From JAKPCT01 sp029553165 (lineage in GTDB: Bacteria; Bacillota; UBA4882; UBA8346), in the NCBI GenBank assembly GCA_035359995.1, contig DAORZT010000005.1, positions 1 through 64,000 on the forward strand: 64,000 bases of DNA, given 5' to 3'. The position numbers and the translations under genes are program-made. Positions 17,753 through 27,114 of this stretch are shown here, in pieces (within the stretch, counting starts at the first letter, position 1; the number at the start of each line of letters is the position of its first letter). The notes under the pieces are model-generated. The model was given only the letters and a program-made list of their open reading frames with translations. It searched no databases and was not told where the DNA came from.

Positions 17753-17787
17753 TTGACATAGATATGTCAATTAACTTTGGCTATAAT
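17753..17787 (+). promoter_or_regulatory. Perfect inverted repeat plus -10 box upstream of the GH1 gene
   Basis: TTGACATA-GA-TATGTCAA (17753-17770) is a perfect 8-bp-arm palindrome. TATAAT follows at 17782-17787, about 105 bases before the start codon. TTGACA is 23 bases from TATAAT, too far to be a standard -35, so the palindrome is more likely a protein-binding site overlapping the promoter. Confidence 0.5.
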
Positions 17788-17892
17788 AGAGTTAACATTA
17801 TTAACAAAGCCATAAGTGACTTTTATTTATGAGCAAAATATGCGGTGATTTTTTATTATACTTAATTAACTACACATAAAGGAGTAACGCTA

Positions 17893-19239
17893 ATGGCAAA
17901 CATCATCTTTCCATCAAACTTTCTCTGGGGAGCAGCAACCGCTGCCTATCAAATCGAAGGAGCAGTTAATTCCGGCGGGCGCGGAGCAAGCATCTGGGAT
18001 ACCTTCAGCAATACCCCTGGCAAAATTGACAACAATGATACCGGCGATGTTGCTTGCGATCACTACAACCGCTACATCTCGGATATTGAGCATATGAAAG
18101 CATTGGGGCTGCAAAGTTATCGCACTTCAATCGCCTGGTCCCGAATTTTCCCAGAAGGTAAAGGGCAGGTTAACCAAGCAGGTCTTGATTTTTATGACCG
18201 GCTCACTGACAAATTATTGGAGGCTTCGATCAAGCCAGTTTATACCTTATTCCACTGGGATCTCCCGCAAAAGCTTCAGGACCTTGGTGGCTTTAACAAC
18301 CGGGATCTAATCTATTATTTCCGGGACTACGCACAACTAATGTTTGAAAAACTGGGTGATCGGGTTAACCTCTGGATCACTCATAACGAGCCCGCAGTCT
18401 ATTCTCATAATGGACATATTTGGGGAAATCATGCTCCGGGGATCGCCGATTGGAAGACCGGGATCCAAGTCTCGCACCATCTGCTATTATCCCATGCTTT
18501 AGCAGTTGAAGCATTCCGGCAGAGTGGTAAACCCGGTGATATTGGAATTACTCTTAACCTAACCTATTTTGAACCGGCAAGTGATACTCCCGCCGATCAA
18601 GCTGCAACAATCAGGCAAGATGGATTTGGTAACCGTTGGTTTCTTGATCCTTTGTTTAAAGGGGCTTACCCAGCAGATATTTTAGCACTCTATGAAAGCC
18701 ATAACATTGCTCCTGACGTCATGGCGGACGATCTGGCACGGATCAAGAATTCACTTGATTTCTTAGGGATCAACTACTACTTCCGTTTTGCAGTAAGCCA
18801 CAAAGAAAACGACGGACTGTTAAAAACCTATGCCAGAGCGGTTGTTGGCCCGTTTACGGCAATGGGTTGGGAGATCAATCCTTACGGACTGTATCATTTT
18901 CTGACCCGAATCAAATCCGAATATGCCAATATTCCAATCTATATTACCGAAAATGGTGCTGCCTTTGATGATGTTTTGGTGAATAATACTGTTCAAGATG
19001 ATCGCCGTATTGATTACCTTGAAAAACATTTTGCAGCAACTGCTCAGGCAATTGCCGAGGGCGTTGATGTCCGCGGTTACTATGTCTGGTCATTGCTGGA
19101 TAACTTTGAATGGTCCTTTGGATATAGTAAACGCTTTGGAATCATCTATGTTGATTATGAAACGCAACAGCGCTATTGGAAACAAAGTGCATACTGGTAC
19201 CGCGATTTCATTACGGCGCAAAAAAATAAAAGTTCGTGA
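17893..19239 (+). CDS. bglA: GH1 beta-glucosidase
   Basis: 448 residues, the usual length of the family. It opens FPSNFLWGAATAAYQIEGA, a GH1 signature. The acid/base glutamate is Glu166 in WITHNEPAV (TxNEP motif) and the nucleophile is Glu353 in YITENGAAF. It hydrolyses beta-glucosides such as cellobiose in the cytoplasm (no signal peptide). AAAGGAG precedes the ATG. A 6-phospho preference is possible in GH1 but not indicated: no PTS gene is nearby. Regulated perhaps by the palindrome just upstream. Confidence 0.94.
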   Translation: MANIIFPSNFLWGAATAAYQIEGAVNSGGRGASIWDTFSNTPGKIDNNDTGDVACDHYNRYISDIEHMKALGLQSYRTSIAWSRIFPEGKGQVNQAGLDFYDRLTDKLLEASIKPVYTLFHWDLPQKLQDLGGFNNRDLIYYFRDYAQLMFEKLGDRVNLWITHNEPAVYSHNGHIWGNHAPGIADWKTGIQVSHHLLLSHALAVEAFRQSGKPGDIGITLNLTYFEPASDTPADQAATIRQDGFGNRWFLDPLFKGAYPADILALYESHNIAPDVMADDLARIKNSLDFLGINYYFRFAVSHKENDGLLKTYARAVVGPFTAMGWEINPYGLYHFLTRIKSEYANIPIYITENGAAFDDVLVNNTVQDDRRIDYLEKHFAATAQAIAEGVDVRGYYVWSLLDNFEWSFGYSKRFGIIYVDYETQQRYWKQSAYWYRDFITAQKNKSS

Positions 19240-19274
19240 AGGAATTTCTTCCCAAGAACATAATAAATATTATG

Positions 19275-19319
19275 AGAGCTGTTTGCAAAGATTAACCCTT
19301 TGAACAGCTCTTCCTTTTT
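19275..19319 (+). terminator. Intrinsic terminator of the GH1 gene
   Basis: A 9-bp stem AGAGCTGTT (19275-19283) with AACAGCTCT (19303-19311), extended by an inner CAAAG/CTTTG stem, is followed by TCCTTTTT. Confidence 0.85.
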
Positions 19320-19374
19320 CAGCCTACTAATCTAATGATTTAGTAGAATTCAAAAATACATTATTTATTTAATC

Positions 19375-20829
19375 TTAGGGGGATTTGAATGCAATTTTTA
19401 GAGTTAGCAAAAGCAAGGACGTCGGTTCCTCCGTGAATAACAGACTCAAATAGCTGGGGCTTAATGAATACTGGTTGGCAATTGCCGAGAGTGTAATCTC
19501 GGATGCATAATGTTCATCAATGTATTGCCGGACCTGATCGATCACTTTATCATTAAATGTGGCCCGCTTTTTGCTAATATAAGCATTCACGTGTTCAAAG
19601 AAATCCAACAATTGTTGTTCCAGCTCATCGAGGCTTTCTGCTTTTCTTACATCCGTTAAGGGCGAAGCGTCGGGTCCTAAAATATCTTGCGCGTTATGGC
19701 CCAATTCGTTTAAGATTGTACAAGTCATCAGAATGATATTACTGGCGATAATCTGTAGTGATTCGGGGACTATTCCGGCTTGCCGAAACTCAGCAAATAA
19801 TTTATGCAAATCCTTATTGACCATTTCAAAGGAACCCACCCGGATATCATCAAAGATCCGGTTCTGATTGAGCGAATAAAAATATTTATGATAAAAAGTA
19901 TTCTCCGAATTAAGATCCGTTATGGAAAAAACCCGGTTAACCCCGTAAAGATAACGGTATTTCAACGCCAGGCAAGCTTCCCGGTAAGATACGGCCAAAT
20001 CTTTAAGTTCAGCGTACTGATGGCCAACCCCGATGGTTACCGGTTGCTTTAAGCCGGTATTGATCTGTTCTAAAAATTCTTCCAGATTCAAAGCGTCTTC
20101 CGGATTTGGGTCAAAAATGATAATCGTCATCTGATTAATTTTACTGTTGATCAACCAATACTGCTGCGCCCATTCTTCAAGTAACCGTTTGATTTGAGAG
20201 TATAATTGCAGATTTAAAAGGTATTTTTCTTCTTCGCTGACTTCTTTCAAACGGCTGGCGGGGATCTCGACGACCACTGCCTGACAGCTTTTTCCCCGTA
20301 AATGTTCCAACCCCAAAAACGCCAAATCAGCATACGGATTACTGGCAACCAGATTGCCATAAATTAAGTCCAAAAAGAATTTATCTTGCAATACCGGGAT
20401 CTTTTCTTGGAGTTGCATCCGGAGATTATATAACTCTAACTTTTCCGCCCGCTCCTCCTCAAGCTCGCCCTTTAATTTTTGCGCAATGGCTAACAGTTTT
20501 TTGCTGGCAAATGGTTTAAGCAAATATTCCGAAACATTATATTTCATTAATTCCTGCGCATATTCAAACTCCGCAAAACCGGAAATCATGATGATTTTTA
20601 AGCTATAGTTGCGGTTGCGGCATTCTTTAACCAACTCGATCCCATTCATTTTCGGCATTTGAACATCAGTAACCATAATATCAATGGCGTTTTTCTCCAA
20701 TATCGCGAGTGCTTCCAAGCCATTTGCCGCTTCAAAAACGTGGTCAAAACCATTCTCTTTCCAATTGGTGTTGTTCGTCAATTTATACCGAATCGCTTCT
20801 TCGTCTTCAACCAGTAAAATGGCAGCCAT
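19375..20829 (-). CDS. YesN-type response regulator, C-terminally truncated
   Basis: 484 residues. The receiver domain has the phospho-acceptor Asp55 in IMVTDVQMPKMNG and Lys in EYLLKPFA. A long helical middle follows. The C terminus begins the AraC-type DNA-binding domain (EITLSAIANQYSLSPSYLSLLF) and then turns into an unrelated tail ending KIAFKSP. The second helix-turn-helix, about 50 residues, is missing, so DNA binding is probably lost. It follows the minus-strand histidine kinase by 48 bases, as in normal YesM-YesN pairs. This unit looks like the remnant of a rearrangement. Confidence 0.8.
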   Translation of the reverse strand: MAAILLVEDEEAIRYKLTNNTNWKENGFDHVFEAANGLEALAILEKNAIDIMVTDVQMPKMNGIELVKECRNRNYSLKIIMISGFAEFEYAQELMKYNVSEYLLKPFASKKLLAIAQKLKGELEEERAEKLELYNLRMQLQEKIPVLQDKFFLDLIYGNLVASNPYADLAFLGLEHLRGKSCQAVVVEIPASRLKEVSEEEKYLLNLQLYSQIKRLLEEWAQQYWLINSKINQMTIIIFDPNPEDALNLEEFLEQINTGLKQPVTIGVGHQYAELKDLAVSYREACLALKYRYLYGVNRVFSITDLNSENTFYHKYFYSLNQNRIFDDIRVGSFEMVNKDLHKLFAEFRQAGIVPESLQIIASNIILMTCTILNELGHNAQDILGPDASPLTDVRKAESLDELEQQLLDFFEHVNAYISKKRATFNDKVIDQVRQYIDEHYASEITLSAIANQYSLSPSYLSLLFTEEPTSLLLLTLKIAFKSP

Positions 20830-20877
20830 TGTCTTTGCCAGCTCCTTCTTTAGAACGCAATCTTTTTCTGACTTTGC

Positions 20878-22503
20878 TCAAATTAATGGTAATTTAATGG
20901 TAACCAATACCCCGCCTTCTTTGCCGGGTGCTAAATGTAACCCGTATTCTTTACCGAAAGCAAGCCTGATCCGTTCATTCACATTGCGTAGACCAAAAAA
21001 GTGGTGTTCTTCAGGATCGGGTTCTTGGAAGCATTGATTAATACGTTCCATCTTTTGCGGGTCCATGCCGACACCATTATCTTCGACTTCCAAAAAGATA
21101 TGATCGTCTTTATAGTAACCCCGTACGAAGATCATTCCAATGGGTTCTTCTAATTCCCGGACTCCATGGTAAATAGCATTTTCCACCAACGGTTGCAAAA
21201 TCAGTTTAATCGTTTTTTGCTGCAATAAGCGTTCATCAAGATTGATCTCGTAGTTATATTTGTCTCCATGACGAAACCTTTGAATATACAGGTAATTACG
21301 AATATGTTCAACCTCTTCGCGAATGGTAATCAGTTCTTTGCCCTGGTTTAAACTGATCCTGAAAAAAGTACCTAAAGCTTCAACCATATTGATAACATCT
21401 TCATTTTTGTTATTTTCCAACAAGCCAATAATCAAATCCAACGTATTGTAAATAAAGTGCGGTTTAATCTGTTCTTGGAGGGCTACCATCTCGGTCCGTC
21501 TCAATTTCTTTTGCTCTTCAACGCTTTGCGCGATCAATTGCCGGATCTTGGCTAACATCTGGTTAAATGAATCAGCCAGTTCGCCAATCTCATCGTTAGT
21601 TTTAATGGCCGCATTGGTATTTAAGTCTTCAGCAGCCTTGCGCATCGAATGTTGCAGGTCTTTGATCGGATGAGTCAGTAAATTAGCAAGAAAAACAGCT
21701 ACCAAAATAATTGCCGGAATCAGGCCAATAATTAAAATGATCGACAGGCTGGCAACCTTATTCATTTCTTGAGCCAGTTCGGTTTTGTTGGAAACCCCGA
21801 TAATCTTCCAGTTCACCGGCATGAATGTCTTGACGGCAATGACCTGATTGGCGTTTTTTATCGGAGCCATAAAAAACCCCGATTCCCATTGTTCCTCAGA
21901 AGGGTTTCCCAAAAGGATACTGGCGGGTTGGCCGATGTATTTATGGATTGGATGATAGATAATCTTTTTTTGATCATCAATAATCATCACATATCCGGTT
22001 TTTCCAAGCTTAATATTACGGCAGATCCGGTCAAGGAGCTCCATCTCGACATCAAGCGACATGATCCCTAAAAAATTATCATAGTCTCCGTGAATCGCCC
22101 TGCCCACTGAAAAAACTTCGCCTCCCAACCAATCAGGATGCGAACCCCACAAAGCGATCGTATTGGGATCAGGATTATTGGCCAGTTTCTGAAACAACTG
22201 CTCCCGGGAGAGGTCCACCTTCGTCTGGCCATAACAACTAATTTTAGTCCCATTCAATGTAATGATCGCTACATCCCGAAGGTCGGTTTTATATTGACGA
22301 ATATTATTTAAGTTTTCCCAAAGACGAAAGGTGTATTTCCGATTCCCTTCAATATCCCCGGCCAGATTGATTTTGATAAATTGAAGATTGTAATAGTCAT
22401 TATGGAGTTGTAAGATTCTCTCCAGATCACTCAGATAGAGTTGGAGATTGCGATCAACCCGGTCAATAACTTCACTTGTATAGGAACGGACATTCTCTTC
22501 CAA
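20878..22503 (-). CDS. YesM-type sensor histidine kinase, 5' truncated
   Basis: 541 residues from a TTG start with a weak Shine-Dalgarno. It holds a dCACHE-like extracellular sensor, a membrane helix (VASLSIILIIGLIPAIILVAVFLANL), a HAMP domain, the His_kinase motif QIKPHFIYNTLD, and HATPase boxes VEDNGVGMD and FFGLRNVNERI. It lacks the first membrane helix that precedes the sensor. The frame stays open upstream to about 22543, coding IPALFSYQAYLRILEENV, the expected end of that helix, then loses resemblance where a second kinase fragment begins on the other strand. It is therefore cut at its 5' end. Confidence 0.8.
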   Translation of the reverse strand: MEENVRSYTSEVIDRVDRNLQLYLSDLERILQLHNDYYNLQFIKINLAGDIEGNRKYTFRLWENLNNIRQYKTDLRDVAIITLNGTKISCYGQTKVDLSREQLFQKLANNPDPNTIALWGSHPDWLGGEVFSVGRAIHGDYDNFLGIMSLDVEMELLDRICRNIKLGKTGYVMIIDDQKKIIYHPIHKYIGQPASILLGNPSEEQWESGFFMAPIKNANQVIAVKTFMPVNWKIIGVSNKTELAQEMNKVASLSIILIIGLIPAIILVAVFLANLLTHPIKDLQHSMRKAAEDLNTNAAIKTNDEIGELADSFNQMLAKIRQLIAQSVEEQKKLRRTEMVALQEQIKPHFIYNTLDLIIGLLENNKNEDVINMVEALGTFFRISLNQGKELITIREEVEHIRNYLYIQRFRHGDKYNYEINLDERLLQQKTIKLILQPLVENAIYHGVRELEEPIGMIFVRGYYKDDHIFLEVEDNGVGMDPQKMERINQCFQEPDPEEHHFFGLRNVNERIRLAFGKEYGLHLAPGKEGGVLVTIKLPLI

Positions 22504-22516
22504 AATCCTTAAATAA

Positions 22517-22774
22517 GCTTGGTATGAGAATAGCGCTGGAATGACTCCGGAACAAATCTCCGATCTCTGGCAACAGGATCAAAACCGAACCGGGATCGGC
22601 ATCCGCAACGTTGATGAACGTTTGAAATTAAGCTATGGGATCAACTATGGACTGACTGTTGTCAGTGTTCCTGAACAGGGGACCACTGTTTCTTTACGTA
22701 TTCCTTGCCAAAAGTACGCTGATTTAAACTATGAAGAAACAAAGGAGCAAGTTTCATGTGGCGAGCAATATTAG
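22517..22774 (+). pseudogene. C-terminal fragment of a second YesM-type histidine kinase
   Basis: The plus-strand frame codes WYENSAGMTPEQISDLW, a G1-box-like start, then GIGIRNVDERLKLSYG (G2 box) and ends with a normal kinase C terminus. Everything before the G1 box is missing, replaced by the start of the minus-strand kinase. It overlaps the start of the response regulator at 22756 by 19 bases, as a functional kinase gene would. So the regulator has lost its upstream kinase gene except for this piece. Confidence 0.75.
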
Positions 22775-24363
22775 TGGACGACGAAGAATATGTAAGGACA
22801 GAATTGGCTTCATTATTTCCGTGGCAACAATACCGCTTTGAATTAATCGGCGAAGCTGAAAATGCCCGAACAGCTATTGAACTAATCGAAAAAACCCAGC
22901 CTGATCTGGTAATTACTGATATCAGAATGCCGGAAATGGATGGTTTGGAGTTAATTTCCTGGATCAAACAACATCATCCTGAAATAATGGCGGCAGTTGT
23001 CAGTGCCTATAATGACTTCCCCTCTGTCCGGGAAGCACTGCGCCTTGGTGCGGTTGATTACTTTATTAAAGCTGAAGCCACTGCTGAGACTGCCGGTACT
23101 TTTTTAAGCCGGATTGATGCCATGTTAGAACGTTATTATTCTGTTTTATTTGAACAGGAAGAGACAACCAGCAATCTGGCTAAATATCATCAATTGGCTG
23201 TCAAATCATTTTGGCGGGATGTGTTGACAAGGGCTTCCAATGACGCAGCAATCAAGCAACGCGCGGCTGAACTGGAGATCGACATTGAAAATATTTGGTT
23301 TGGTCTGATCTTCGTCCATATTACTAATTATCAAACCTTTCCCGCTGATGTCCAACAGCAGCTACGACAAAACCTTGAAACACAGCTTCAGGCTCAATGG
23401 CACGGGAATTGGAATATTGTCGATTTCAAAAAAAATGATTTTATTATAATCTGTAGTCTCAATCAAAGAGCGGAACTGGAAATGGTAAAAAAACTCCACA
23501 ATCTTGCCCGAAAATTAGCGGATGACTTTCCTGGAAAAATTACCGTCAGCGCATCAGGAAAGTTTAGTTCAGTTGCAGAATTACCATGTTGTTTTCGTGA
23601 AGTGCAGGAAATTAATTTATTACGCTTATATCATCATGAAACAAAATACTTTGAAACTGTCCAACTATTAAAACTCCAAAATAAGTTGGAACATCAGCAC
23701 ATTTCCGAGTTATTACATACCTGGGAAAAACTGCTCCGTAATGCAGTTTCAGATGAATTAAGCCGTTTTATTGATAACATATTTCAAAATATTATGCCTG
23801 AAAACATGAGTCCTCATGAAGCAAGACAACTGTTATTGGACTTGATCACCATTTTACGCCGGGTTTCATATGAATATCAAATTCATTCCCAGTCAGGTGC
23901 TGACAGCAACCATTTAGAACCAAATTTAATCGAAATCTTGGATGAAGCAGAATCGCTCTCCGATTGGAAACGCCTTCTGGAAAAAACAGTTGTCCAATTC
24001 ATCAATTCTGTAAAACAATACACACTCCCCCAAAGCTCGGCAACAATCCGAAAAGCCCTGGTCTACATTCAGGCTAACTTCACCCGGAATCTTTCATTAG
24101 AAGAAGTAGCGGAACATGTCGGTGTCAGCAAAAGTTATCTCTGCCGTATTTTTCCCGAACACATTGGTGAACATTTCAGCACTTATTTACAACGGCTTCG
24201 GATTGAGAGGGCCAAAGAGTTATTAAGATTTACCAATGACCATATCTATGAAATCGCATCAAAAGTAGGCTTTTGGAACAGCCGTTATTTTAGTAAAGTC
24301 TTTCACGAATTAGTAGGTATGACTCCGGCAGATTACCGGCGAATTTTACCGGCCAACAGGTAA
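22756..24363 (+). CDS. YesN-type response regulator (AraC output)
   Basis: 535 residues. The receiver has Asp55 in LVITDIRMPEMDG and Lys in VDYFIKAEA. A long middle region follows. The C terminus is an intact double helix-turn-helix (LSLEEVAEHVGVSKSYLCRIF; IYEIASKVGFWNSRYFSKVFHELVG). AAAGGAG lies 9 bases ahead of the ATG. The gene stands next to the sugar importer genes, so it is likely their activator, in the manner of YesN-type systems. Its cognate kinase upstream is broken, so the phosphate source is unclear. Confidence 0.88.
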   Translation: MWRAILVDDEEYVRTELASLFPWQQYRFELIGEAENARTAIELIEKTQPDLVITDIRMPEMDGLELISWIKQHHPEIMAAVVSAYNDFPSVREALRLGAVDYFIKAEATAETAGTFLSRIDAMLERYYSVLFEQEETTSNLAKYHQLAVKSFWRDVLTRASNDAAIKQRAAELEIDIENIWFGLIFVHITNYQTFPADVQQQLRQNLETQLQAQWHGNWNIVDFKKNDFIIICSLNQRAELEMVKKLHNLARKLADDFPGKITVSASGKFSSVAELPCCFREVQEINLLRLYHHETKYFETVQLLKLQNKLEHQHISELLHTWEKLLRNAVSDELSRFIDNIFQNIMPENMSPHEARQLLLDLITILRRVSYEYQIHSQSGADSNHLEPNLIEILDEAESLSDWKRLLEKTVVQFINSVKQYTLPQSSATIRKALVYIQANFTRNLSLEEVAEHVGVSKSYLCRIFPEHIGEHFSTYLQRLRIERAKELLRFTNDHIYEIASKVGFWNSRYFSKVFHELVGMTPADYRRILPANR

Positions 24364-24744
24364 ACAATTATGCATATTAGGACAATTTTTGAGCACTAGG
24401 ATGTTATTAACCTTATTGTTACAATTATAAGAGATTAATTTTTTGTTAAAAATACCAAAACATTTTATTACCAATATGCTCTTGATTAATTCATCAAATC
24501 ATCCGATACTACTTAAGCAAAATTCTATTTATGTAACCATTTTACATGTATTTTACCGTATTACTTTCCATTTAAAAAGACCACTTTTTTCAATGTTTTG
24601 TAAGAGATAACTTCCCCGGTTGACATTCATAAAAGAGTGAAAACCCGTGGCAAAGTTATTTATTTCTGGGGTCAAACATACTTTGATAAAGACCAGGAAG
24701 ATTATCTCTTTTAAAAAAAATAACACAAATTAGGAGGTTATGAA
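24364..24744. other. 381-base intergenic region before the sugar importer genes
   Basis: The region is A/T-rich and holds no open reading frame I can support. It must carry the promoter of the importer operon, but I see no good sigma-A promoter: TTGACA at 24620 and TTGATA at 24683 lack a -10 at the right distance. An activator-dependent promoter would fit, given the response regulator just upstream. Confidence 0.5.
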
Positions 24745-26010
24745 ATGAGAAAAAGTCTACGTCTTATGGGAGTCCTGCTATTAATTGTTTTAATGCTGGG
24801 GACATGTGTTTTCGGAGCAGCAAAACCAATTAAGCTAAATTTTTGGACTATTCAACGACCTAATGAGACTGATGCTGTTGGTATGACTTTAGCTAACCAG
24901 ATTAAAGCCTTTGAAAAGGCCAATCCAGGAATTAAAATAGAATATAACTATACTGAAAATGAAGCTTACAAAACCAAACTCCAAGTCGCAATGCTTGGCG
25001 GAGCGGGTCCTGATATCTTCTTCAACTGGGGCGGTGAAACTCAAGCAATTTATTCCCGCGAAGGCCTGCTTTATGATCTTACCAGCGCATTAGGTAAAGA
25101 TTACTGGGGATTATCAAAAGGTTTATTCTCGAACCATACTTATAATGGAAAAATCTATGGTGTTCCGTTCTTCCCAACAGTTAATACCGTATGGTATAAC
25201 AAAAAAATGTTTGCCAAATATGGTTTGACCCCTCCCAAAACCTGGGATGAAATGTTAAAGATCTGTGAAACACTGAAGAGTAAAGGAATCATTCCTTTTA
25301 CCGTAGGTGGTAAAGATTCATGGACAATTCTCCATGCCTTTATGTATATGGCAGACCGTACTGCCGGTGCTAAATTATACCAAGACGCCAAAGCCGGCAA
25401 AGCCCGCTTTGACCATCCCGACTTCGTGAAAGCTTTTGGCATGTTAGAGACACTAGTTAAAAAAGGGTATTTCCCTCCTGATGCTTTAAATCTTACTTAC
25501 GGTGATGCTTCACAATTGATGATGCAAGACAAAGCAGCAATGATGCCGATGGGCAACTGGCACTACACCGTTATTACCAGTGAAATGAAGACTGACCTTG
25601 ATAAATGGGATTTCTTCACTTATCCTTTAGTTGCAGGCGGAAAAGGCGATCCAAACTCAATTTTAGGTGCTGCTGACGGATTTTCGATCAATAAAGCATG
25701 TAAAAATCCTGAAGCTGCCATTAAATTCTTAAAGTTTATGTCCAGTAAGGAAAATGGTGCAGAACGGTTCAAAAAAGCAGGTGCATTTTCTGCAGTAGCC
25801 GCTCCTTACATGGATGATTCAGCACTGCCGCAAATGAAAAAACTGGCTGACGTATTAGCTAACGCATCTTCATTAACCTTATGGTGGGATCAGGACCTGC
25901 CAGCTCCGATGACTCAAGCCTTACTACAAGGATTACAAGAGATCCTGGCCGGTGTTAAAACACCGAAACAAGTGGCAACCGCAATTGAAGAGGCCCGTAA
26001 AATTAAGTAA
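24745..26010 (+). CDS. ABC sugar-binding protein, family 1
   Basis: 421 residues. A signal peptide (RLMGVLLLIVLMLGTCVFGA) is followed by the fold of carbohydrate-uptake-1 binding proteins (KLNFWTIQRPNE; GPDIFFNWGGET; GVPFFPTVNTVWYNKKMF). The cysteine in the signal peptide is not in a canonical lipobox (LGTC, with Thr before Cys), so cleavage after VFGA is likelier and the protein would be free in a periplasm, which fits a diderm. AGGAGG precedes the ATG. It is followed by a terminator-like attenuator and two permease genes. Ligand not known; the GH51 gene suggests arabino-oligosaccharides. Confidence 0.9.
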   Translation: MRKSLRLMGVLLLIVLMLGTCVFGAAKPIKLNFWTIQRPNETDAVGMTLANQIKAFEKANPGIKIEYNYTENEAYKTKLQVAMLGGAGPDIFFNWGGETQAIYSREGLLYDLTSALGKDYWGLSKGLFSNHTYNGKIYGVPFFPTVNTVWYNKKMFAKYGLTPPKTWDEMLKICETLKSKGIIPFTVGGKDSWTILHAFMYMADRTAGAKLYQDAKAGKARFDHPDFVKAFGMLETLVKKGYFPPDALNLTYGDASQLMMQDKAAMMPMGNWHYTVITSEMKTDLDKWDFFTYPLVAGGKGDPNSILGAADGFSINKACKNPEAAIKFLKFMSSKENGAERFKKAGAFSAVAAPYMDDSALPQMKKLADVLANASSLTLWWDQDLPAPMTQALLQGLQEILAGVKTPKQVATAIEEARKIK

Positions 26011-26059
26011 TTTAACTAACTTACTTGTAGATTAAAGATTTAACGAAAAACAATTGGTT

Positions 26060-26127
26060 AACCCTCGGCTAAATATCAGGCTAAAGCTTTTGAAGCTTAG
26101 TTCTCAGCTAAAGCCGAGGGTTTTTCT
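26060..26127 (+). terminator. Attenuating terminator between the binding-protein gene and the permease genes
   Basis: An 11-bp perfect outer stem (AACCCTCGGCT at 26060-26070, AGCCGAGGGTT at 26112-26122) encloses a second hairpin around CTAAAGCTT/AAGCTTAG and ends in TTTTTC. Partial read-through would give more binding protein than permease. Confidence 0.8.
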
Positions 26128-26181
26128 CAAAATTCATCCTAGTGTTCCGAATAACGTTTATATAAGGAAGGAGATCATGTA

Positions 26182-27114
26182 ATGCCAGCAAAGATTGAAA
26201 ACAACTGGAAAACAGCGACTACTTTGCAACGAAAGCTATTTATCGGTTGTTTTATCGCTCCTGCTTTATTACTGATTATTGTGTATGCTTATTGGCCTAT
26301 TTTCGCAACAATTAATTTTTCATTGCACTCTTGGAACGGAATATCTAAAGACATGACGTGGGTAGGCTTTGACAACTATATCCGTTTATTCAAAGATCCT
26401 TATTTTTTCAGTTCACTCAAGAATAACTTGCTGATCATCGGAGTTTCTTTATTGATCCAGCTCCCGTTATCTTTCATGACCGCATATATGATTTACAAAA
26501 TCAAAAATAAATGGGGCGAATTCTCGAAAGTTATTTACTATCTTCCTTGCATTTCAACAATGGTTATGATTGGATTACTATGGCGCTATATTTATGATTA
26601 CCAACAAGGTACATTGAACACAATCTTACGTTCAATCCATCTTCCGGGATTGGCAAAGGTTTGGTTAACGGATCCCAATACAGCAATGGGGGCAATATTA
26701 GTAGTTGTCGTTTGGGTATATTTTGGATATCATTGTCTGATTCATTCGGCAGGGTTAAATTCCTTACCAAATGAAATCATTGAAGCGGCAAGAATTGACG
26801 GGGCTACCGGATGGTTATTAATTGGGCAAGTAATTATACCAATGATGTCCGAGGTTCTCCGTGTTTCACTCATAATTAGCTTAATCGGCTCCTTCCAATT
26901 TTTTGACTTGATCTGGATTATGACCAGTGGCGGCCCGTTCCACCGGACTGATGTTTTAGCAACATATATGTATAATCGCGCTTTTCAGGCAAGAGAGTTT
27001 GGCTATGGCGGAGCAATAGCCGTAATTATTTTGATCTGCGCGCTCGGTGCCACACTGCTTCAAAATCTTTGGCAACGTGAAAACGCTAAAGGAGATGGAA
27101 TCGATGACATCTAA
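26182..27114 (+). CDS. ABC sugar permease, MalF/UgpA type
   Basis: 310 residues with six membrane helices and the EAA loop EIIEAARIDGATGWLLIGQVIIPMM, which contacts the ATPase. An N-terminal hydrophobic helix (LFIGCFIAPALLLIIVYAYWPIF) and a long periplasmic loop are typical of the MalF-like half. AAGGAAGGAG precedes the ATG at 26182. It overlaps the next permease by 11 bases. No ATPase gene is in the window; in many Firmicutes one shared MsmX-type ATPase serves several importers. Confidence 0.92.
   Translation: MPAKIENNWKTATTLQRKLFIGCFIAPALLLIIVYAYWPIFATINFSLHSWNGISKDMTWVGFDNYIRLFKDPYFFSSLKNNLLIIGVSLLIQLPLSFMTAYMIYKIKNKWGEFSKVIYYLPCISTMVMIGLLWRYIYDYQQGTLNTILRSIHLPGLAKVWLTDPNTAMGAILVVVVWVYFGYHCLIHSAGLNSLPNEIIEAARIDGATGWLLIGQVIIPMMSEVLRVSLIISLIGSFQFFDLIWIMTSGGPFHRTDVLATYMYNRAFQAREFGYGGAIAVIILICALGATLLQNLWQRENAKGDGIDDI

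Noticed and set aside
17753..17758. TTGACA as the -35 of the GH1 promoter
   Set aside because: It lies 23 bases from TATAAT, beyond the normal 16-18, and it is the left arm of a palindrome.
22515..22520. HindIII site (AAGCTT) at the kinase junction as sign of a cloning chimera
   Set aside because: A six-base site is expected often by chance and the best breakpoint estimate is some 10-25 bases to the right; no second such junction is seen.
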